The position numbers and the translations under genes are program-made. This document shows positions 6,776 to 9,523 of a stretch of 9,523 nt of DNA, piece by piece. Numbering within the stretch: the stretch's first letter is position 1; each line of letters opens with the position of its first letter. The stretch is taken from the NCBI GenBank assembly GCA_964395765.1, contig CAYNCU010000162.1, positions 1-9,523 of the forward strand, given 5' to 3'. This DNA is from DATDPY01 sp964395765. GTDB taxonomy: Bacteria; Bacteroidota; Bacteroidia; Cytophagales; Cyclobacteriaceae. A model generated the notes under the pieces. It worked only from the letters and a program-made list of their open reading frames with translations. It ran no database searches and was not told where the DNA came from.

Positions 6776-8413
6776 TCAGTCACCCCCTTTAATAATTATC
6801 CTGCCCGGGCCGCTATGATTGACAATTAATGAATAGTCACCGTTTTCAAGTCTTCGCAGCGAATATCCTTCCTTTTCCCGCGATGAACTTAATTGCAATT
6901 CTTTTCCGTTTAAAGATATATCGGCGGGTAAAAAAGAAAGGTGTAAATATTCCTTTCCGCTTCCGGAAGGACTTGTGTATTCGATTTTATTTTTAACGTA
7001 TATCACATGCGTTAAAACATTTCCGGAATAGAGAATATGATCCTCTCCCTTTGGTGTCCATTCAGGCATGCCGGCAAATGCCTGGTAAAACATTCGCGGT
7101 CCTTCACCATAACAATCCGACCACCAGCTCAGGATGCCTTTACTTACCGGGCTTTCGAAGGCCATGCCGTTATCATCATTGCAGTAGGACACCCAGTTCA
7201 GCGCCCGATAGGCTTTTTCACGGTACGAAGAATCGCCGGTGACCGCAAACCACCGGGCGCATTCGGCAGCATATCGGGCCGTCTGGTAATCCATTTTAAT
7301 TAAAAAGGAATCCTGCTCCCCGACAATATTGGCACCGTACATCGTGGCCGGTTCGTCATCATAGCAGCGATCAACAAAATTGTCTTCAGTCCATTGGATC
7401 AATGCCGGAATATCTTTTTTCCATTGCGGGTCGAAATCCGGGTGATCGAAAAGGTACAGCGTGAAATTGCTGGCGCTCATGTTGCTTTTATAAGTATTGC
7501 TGTTAATATTATTATCGGTATGCCCGTCGGACCAGTAACCCGTTTGCAGGGGAAACTGTAAAAGAAATTTTTTCACTTTCCCGCATGCTGCTTTGTAATC
7601 AGCCGTATCTCCCAAACCGGACCTTACTAGTTCATCGAGCAGGCTGAAACAGCCCATCCAGTTGGCTCCGTATTGAGCAGTGATTTTTCCGTTGTTCAGA
7701 AGTACCCGGTAAGGCCAGGCCGACTTTTCCGCATTGCCTTCCCTGGCATGACGGGCCAGCGCATCGGCGACTTTGATGGCAGCTTCTAAATATTTTTTCT
7801 CGCCGTAATATTGGTACATCCGGAAATAGGTCAACCCCATGTCACCTGCATGGTCGACCTGGACTTCATATTCTGCGAACCTTCCGGCGCTGGTAAAGCC
7901 GCGGAACAGGGTATCGCCGGCATTGGTAGTCGTGAAGGGAAAATCCGGCCAGGCAAAATCCGGGGCGCTGATGCCGTGACCCAGGTCGTAGTCGATCATT
8001 TTTTTTACGATGTTCATGACGGACGAATCGCTGGTATAGGCATAATACAATCGTGCCGATTCGAACCAGTTGGGTATTTTCTCTGCCACATCGTTCATCC
8101 AGGTATCCGGCTCAAGGGTTCCGTCATGATCTTTAAAGGCGCAATAAAAATAATATTGTGGGTAGGAAGAACGCGGGGCCGGGCCTGGGCTCAAGGGGAC
8201 ATGGGTTTTAATAAAATTCCAGCGCAAGCGCAGAAAATTATCATAGGCCTTCCCCACCGGCATGATCCGAGGGATAATTTTACCCCACTTGTCGAGAATG
8301 ATCTTATGGTGCGCCAGGGAATCCGGCGGTGAAATGCAGCAGTTTGCATTTCCTGCGAAAAGAGATGATGATACAAAAATTACAATAGAGAATAAAAATT
8401 TAACATTTGCCAT
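6776..8413 (-). CDS. Secreted alpha/alpha-toroid (six-hairpin glycosidase-like) protein
   Basis: A 545-residue exported protein. Residues 5-20 are hydrophobic and followed by GNANCC, a likely signal peptidase I site near residue 20-25; the lipobox is poor. The central part has repeated helical hairpins of the pattern 'A/G..Y......GD..Y...A..... L': ESARLYYAYT..SSVMNIVKKM (117-139), LTYFRMYQYYGEKKYLEAA (194-212), SLLDELV..GDTADYKAAC (257-277), and AECARWFAVTGDSSYREKA (383-401). This is characteristic of (alpha/alpha)6 toroids found in glycosidases, polysaccharide lyases and epimerases. Aromatic and acidic segments (DFAWPDFPF 152-160, TGYWSDGHTDNN 291-302, SWWSDCYGEGPRMF 429-442) could line a cleft. 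The C-terminus (about 460-545) is a small beta domain. I do not recognise a specific family and cannot assign catalytic residues or reaction. It is the first gene of the operon; an upstream ATG at 8421 is out of frame, so 8413 is the start. Confidence 0.75.
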   Translation of the reverse strand: MANVKFLFSIVIFVSSSLFAGNANCCISPPDSLAHHKIILDKWGKIIPRIMPVGKAYDNFLRLRWNFIKTHVPLSPGPAPRSSYPQYYFYCAFKDHDGTLEPDTWMNDVAEKIPNWFESARLYYAYTSDSSVMNIVKKMIDYDLGHGISAPDFAWPDFPFTTTNAGDTLFRGFTSAGRFAEYEVQVDHAGDMGLTYFRMYQYYGEKKYLEAAIKVADALARHAREGNAEKSAWPYRVLLNNGKITAQYGANWMGCFSLLDELVRSGLGDTADYKAACGKVKKFLLQFPLQTGYWSDGHTDNNINSNTYKSNMSASNFTLYLFDHPDFDPQWKKDIPALIQWTEDNFVDRCYDDEPATMYGANIVGEQDSFLIKMDYQTARYAAECARWFAVTGDSSYREKAYRALNWVSYCNDDNGMAFESPVSKGILSWWSDCYGEGPRMFYQAFAGMPEWTPKGEDHILYSGNVLTHVIYVKNKIEYTSPSGSGKEYLHLSFLPADISLNGKELQLSSSREKEGYSLRRLENGDYSLIVNHSGPGRIIIKGGD

Positions 8414-8438
8414 GGCCGCATGAAAAATAAAATCAAGT

Positions 8439-8468
8439 TAAATATACCGGCCTTTCAATCCAATCAAG
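8439..8468 (-). promoter_or_regulatory. Candidate Bacteroidota-type promoter of the three-gene operon
   Basis: On the minus strand TATATTTA (8439-8446) matches the -7 consensus TAnnTTTG at five of six fixed positions. TTG (8465-8467) lies 18 nt upstream, within the 17-23 nt spacing known for the Bacteroidota -33/-7 pair. Predicted transcription starts near 8432, giving a leader of only about 20 nt before the ATG at 8413. It lies in the 167-bp gap shared with the divergent SRPBCC gene. The match is from inspection only, in AT-rich DNA. Confidence 0.4.
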
Positions 8469-8580
8469 GGGTCATAATTATTATATAATTCAGCTTAAAT
8501 TCTTAAACTATAAGCCGCCGGGCATTTTAAATTTAATGGATTGACATAAATCATCGGAAACTGGGAAAAGTATATTAATA

Positions 8581-9078
8581 ATGTTAAACTTGATGTTTCC
8601 TGAATGGACAGGAAATATAAATTCCCGTCAATTTAAACCTGAACCTATGGAAGTCGAACCCTTTGTGATTGAACGGACCTTCAACGCATCGGCTGCGGAG
8701 ATCTGGAAAGCAATCACCGATAAAAACGAAATGAAAAATTGGTACTTCGACCTGGAGGAATTCAGGCCGGAAGTAGGATTTGAATTCCGTTTTTCCGGTG
8801 GGCCAAGCCCTGAAAGGCAGTACTTACACATTTGCAGGATCGAAGAAGTGATCCCCAATAAGAGATTATCTCACACCTGGCGGTATGACGGTTATGCCGG
8901 GGTTTCCAGAGTTACCTTTGAACTATTCCCTGAAGGGGACAATACAAAATTGCGCCTGACCCATGAAGGGCTTGAAACATTTCCGCCAAACAACCCCGAT
9001 CTGGCCAGGAAAAATTACGAAGCCGGCTGGACGGATATTATCGGGCGGTCGCTGAAGGAGTACCTGGATAAGAAATAG
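8581..9078 (+). CDS. SRPBCC / AHSA1-family (Aha1-like START fold) protein
   Basis: The 165-residue reading frame is a clear AHSA1-type SRPBCC protein: FVIERTFNASAAEIWKAITD (28-47), NEMKNWYFDL (49-58), GFEFRFSGG (66-74), EEVIPNKRLSHTWRYDGYAG (88-107), FELFPEGDNTKLRLTHEGLE (113-132), and a closing helix AGWTDIIGRSLKEYL (148-162). The fold is a helix-grip that holds a hydrophobic ligand or contacts a partner. Many bacterial members are cytoplasmic and of unknown function, with no enzymatic motif. There is no signal peptide. The start is uncertain: family members usually begin about five residues before the 'IERTFNA' strand, which favours Met23 (8647) and a 143-residue protein, while the upstream 22 residues look non-domain and include an inverted repeat. 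The outer ATG at 8581 is given here as the longest frame. It is divergent from the operon at 8413 and probably unrelated to it. Confidence 0.88.
   Translation: MLNLMFPEWTGNINSRQFKPEPMEVEPFVIERTFNASAAEIWKAITDKNEMKNWYFDLEEFRPEVGFEFRFSGGPSPERQYLHICRIEEVIPNKRLSHTWRYDGYAGVSRVTFELFPEGDNTKLRLTHEGLETFPPNNPDLARKNYEAGWTDIIGRSLKEYLDKK
8596..8615. other. Perfect inverted repeat TTTCCTG-6 nt-CAGGAAA
   Basis: Two 7-bp arms (8596-8602 and 8609-8615) flank AATGGA. If the SRPBCC protein really starts at 8647, this lies in its promoter or leader, about 30 nt before the start, where it could be an operator or RNA hairpin. If the start is 8581, it is inside the coding sequence. No regulator gene in the window can be linked to it. 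Confidence 0.3.
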
Positions 9079-9234
9079 TTTACATTAATTTTATCAGATA
9101 AAAAAATTTTAACTGTAAAAGGCGCTGAAAGCGGCAAGATATCGTGGAGTAAAGTACGTTTTGTTGCCAAACAATTTTTCTACTGTTAGAAAGCCGGCAT
9201 TTCGATTAAGGCCTTTTAATACATTTTATTTCAA
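9079..9234. other. AT-rich spacer after the SRPBCC gene, no gene seen
   Basis: No convincing coding frame is present. Two small hairpins are visible: TTTTAT-CAG-ATAAAA (9089-9103), 10 nt past the stop codon, which is AT-only and makes a poor terminator, and TTTCTA-CTGT-TAGAAA (9177-9192). Neither has supporting context. Confidence 0.4.
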
Positions 9235-9240
9235 AAATTA

Positions 9241-9510
9241 ACTTTGTGCCCTCTGCGGTAAAGAACCAACTTATTGTTGTATACGAGTTACCCATTGTTG
9301 ATTACTTTTCTATAGCGGTCCGACGAACTAAAGTCCCATTTCATTTATGAAATTTCATTGGATTAAATGTTTGTGTTTTCTAAAAAAGAAATCATTCCTA
9401 TCCGTCTGACCACTTTTGGTTTTCATTGTGTCCTCCGTGTAACCCCGTTGACCATCGGGGCTTTGTGCCCATTGTGGTTAGATCCAACGCCTCGCCGGAG
9501 ACGGGTTGCT
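9241..9510. repeat. Cluster of three degenerate ~20-bp repeats with interleaved hairpins
   Basis: Three similar units occur in the same orientation: CTTTGTGCCCTCTGCGGTAA (from 9242), CATTGTGTCCTCCGTGTAAC (from 9424) and CTTTGTGCCCATTGTGGTTA (from 9461). A consensus is about CTTTGTGCCCTCTGTGGTTA. A CCCCG/CGGGG stem with an 8-nt loop (9443-9460) sits between units 2 and 3. A GC-rich stem around GCCG (9485-9508, one mismatch and a 2-nt bulge) follows unit 3. The stretch between units 1 and 2 holds only a small ATTTCAT/ATGAAAT palindrome (9338-9353). I recall similar non-coding text in intergenic DNA of other Bacteroidota, so a dispersed repeat family is likely, but this is from memory. The element may continue past the window end. 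Confidence 0.45.
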
Positions 9511-9523
9511 TTTAGTTTGAGGT

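Noticed and set aside
8541..8576. TTGACA (8541-8546) and TATATT (8571-8576) as a sigma-70 promoter for the SRPBCC gene
   Set aside because: The spacing is 24 nt, far from the usual 17, and the second box abuts the ATG at 8581. The TTGACA consensus is also not that of the Bacteroidota primary sigma factor.
9367..9523. Open frame starting ATG at 9367 and running off the window end (52 codons)
   Set aside because: Its translation is made mostly of the repeat units and the GC hairpin, with no domain-like composition. It is best explained as a chance frame through repetitive non-coding DNA.
9079..9523. Possible CRISPR array because of repeated units
   Set aside because: The three units are degenerate, unevenly spaced (about 180 and 37 bp apart), and no cas gene is in the window.

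Overview
The window looks like chromosomal DNA from a member of the Bacteroidota. The evidence is the AT-rich spacers, start codons without clear Shine-Dalgarno sequences, TAnnTTTG-like -7 boxes, an exported lipocalin-like protein, a lipoprotein with a relaxed lipobox, and a clustered 'CTTTGTGCCC..TGTGGTTA'-type intergenic repeat. Genus cannot be read from the sequence.

Layout: (1) 118-582 (-) encodes a small exported lipocalin-like protein. (2) 752-1906 (+) encodes a polytopic membrane protein made of two related halves, divergent from the first gene. (3) 1907-2186 is a spacer between convergent genes and holds a 75-bp imperfect palindrome. (4) 8413 down to 2187 (-) is a tight three-gene unit: a secreted alpha/alpha-toroid protein, then 12 nt later an 889-residue exported protein joining a clan GH-A glycoside hydrolase to a CehA/McbA-type PHP metallohydrolase, then 44 nt later a lipoprotein with a polysaccharide-deacetylase-like domain. 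(5) 8581-9078 (+) encodes a cytoplasmic SRPBCC/AHSA1-family protein, divergent from the operon. (6) 9079-9523 has no credible gene and holds three degenerate copies of a ~20-bp repeat plus small hairpins.

The most interesting part is the three-gene unit. All three products appear to be exported, and each belongs to or resembles a carbohydrate-active fold: an (alpha/alpha) toroid, a GH-A barrel with a metallohydrolase, and a NodB-like deacetylase. I infer a small pathway that modifies or breaks down a decorated glycan in the envelope or periplasm. No SusC/SusD pair, sensor or regulator lies in the window, so it is not a standard polysaccharide utilisation locus as seen here. The substrate cannot be named from sequence. 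The GH-A/PHP fusion and the non-canonical first metal motif of the deacetylase are the points most worth checking.
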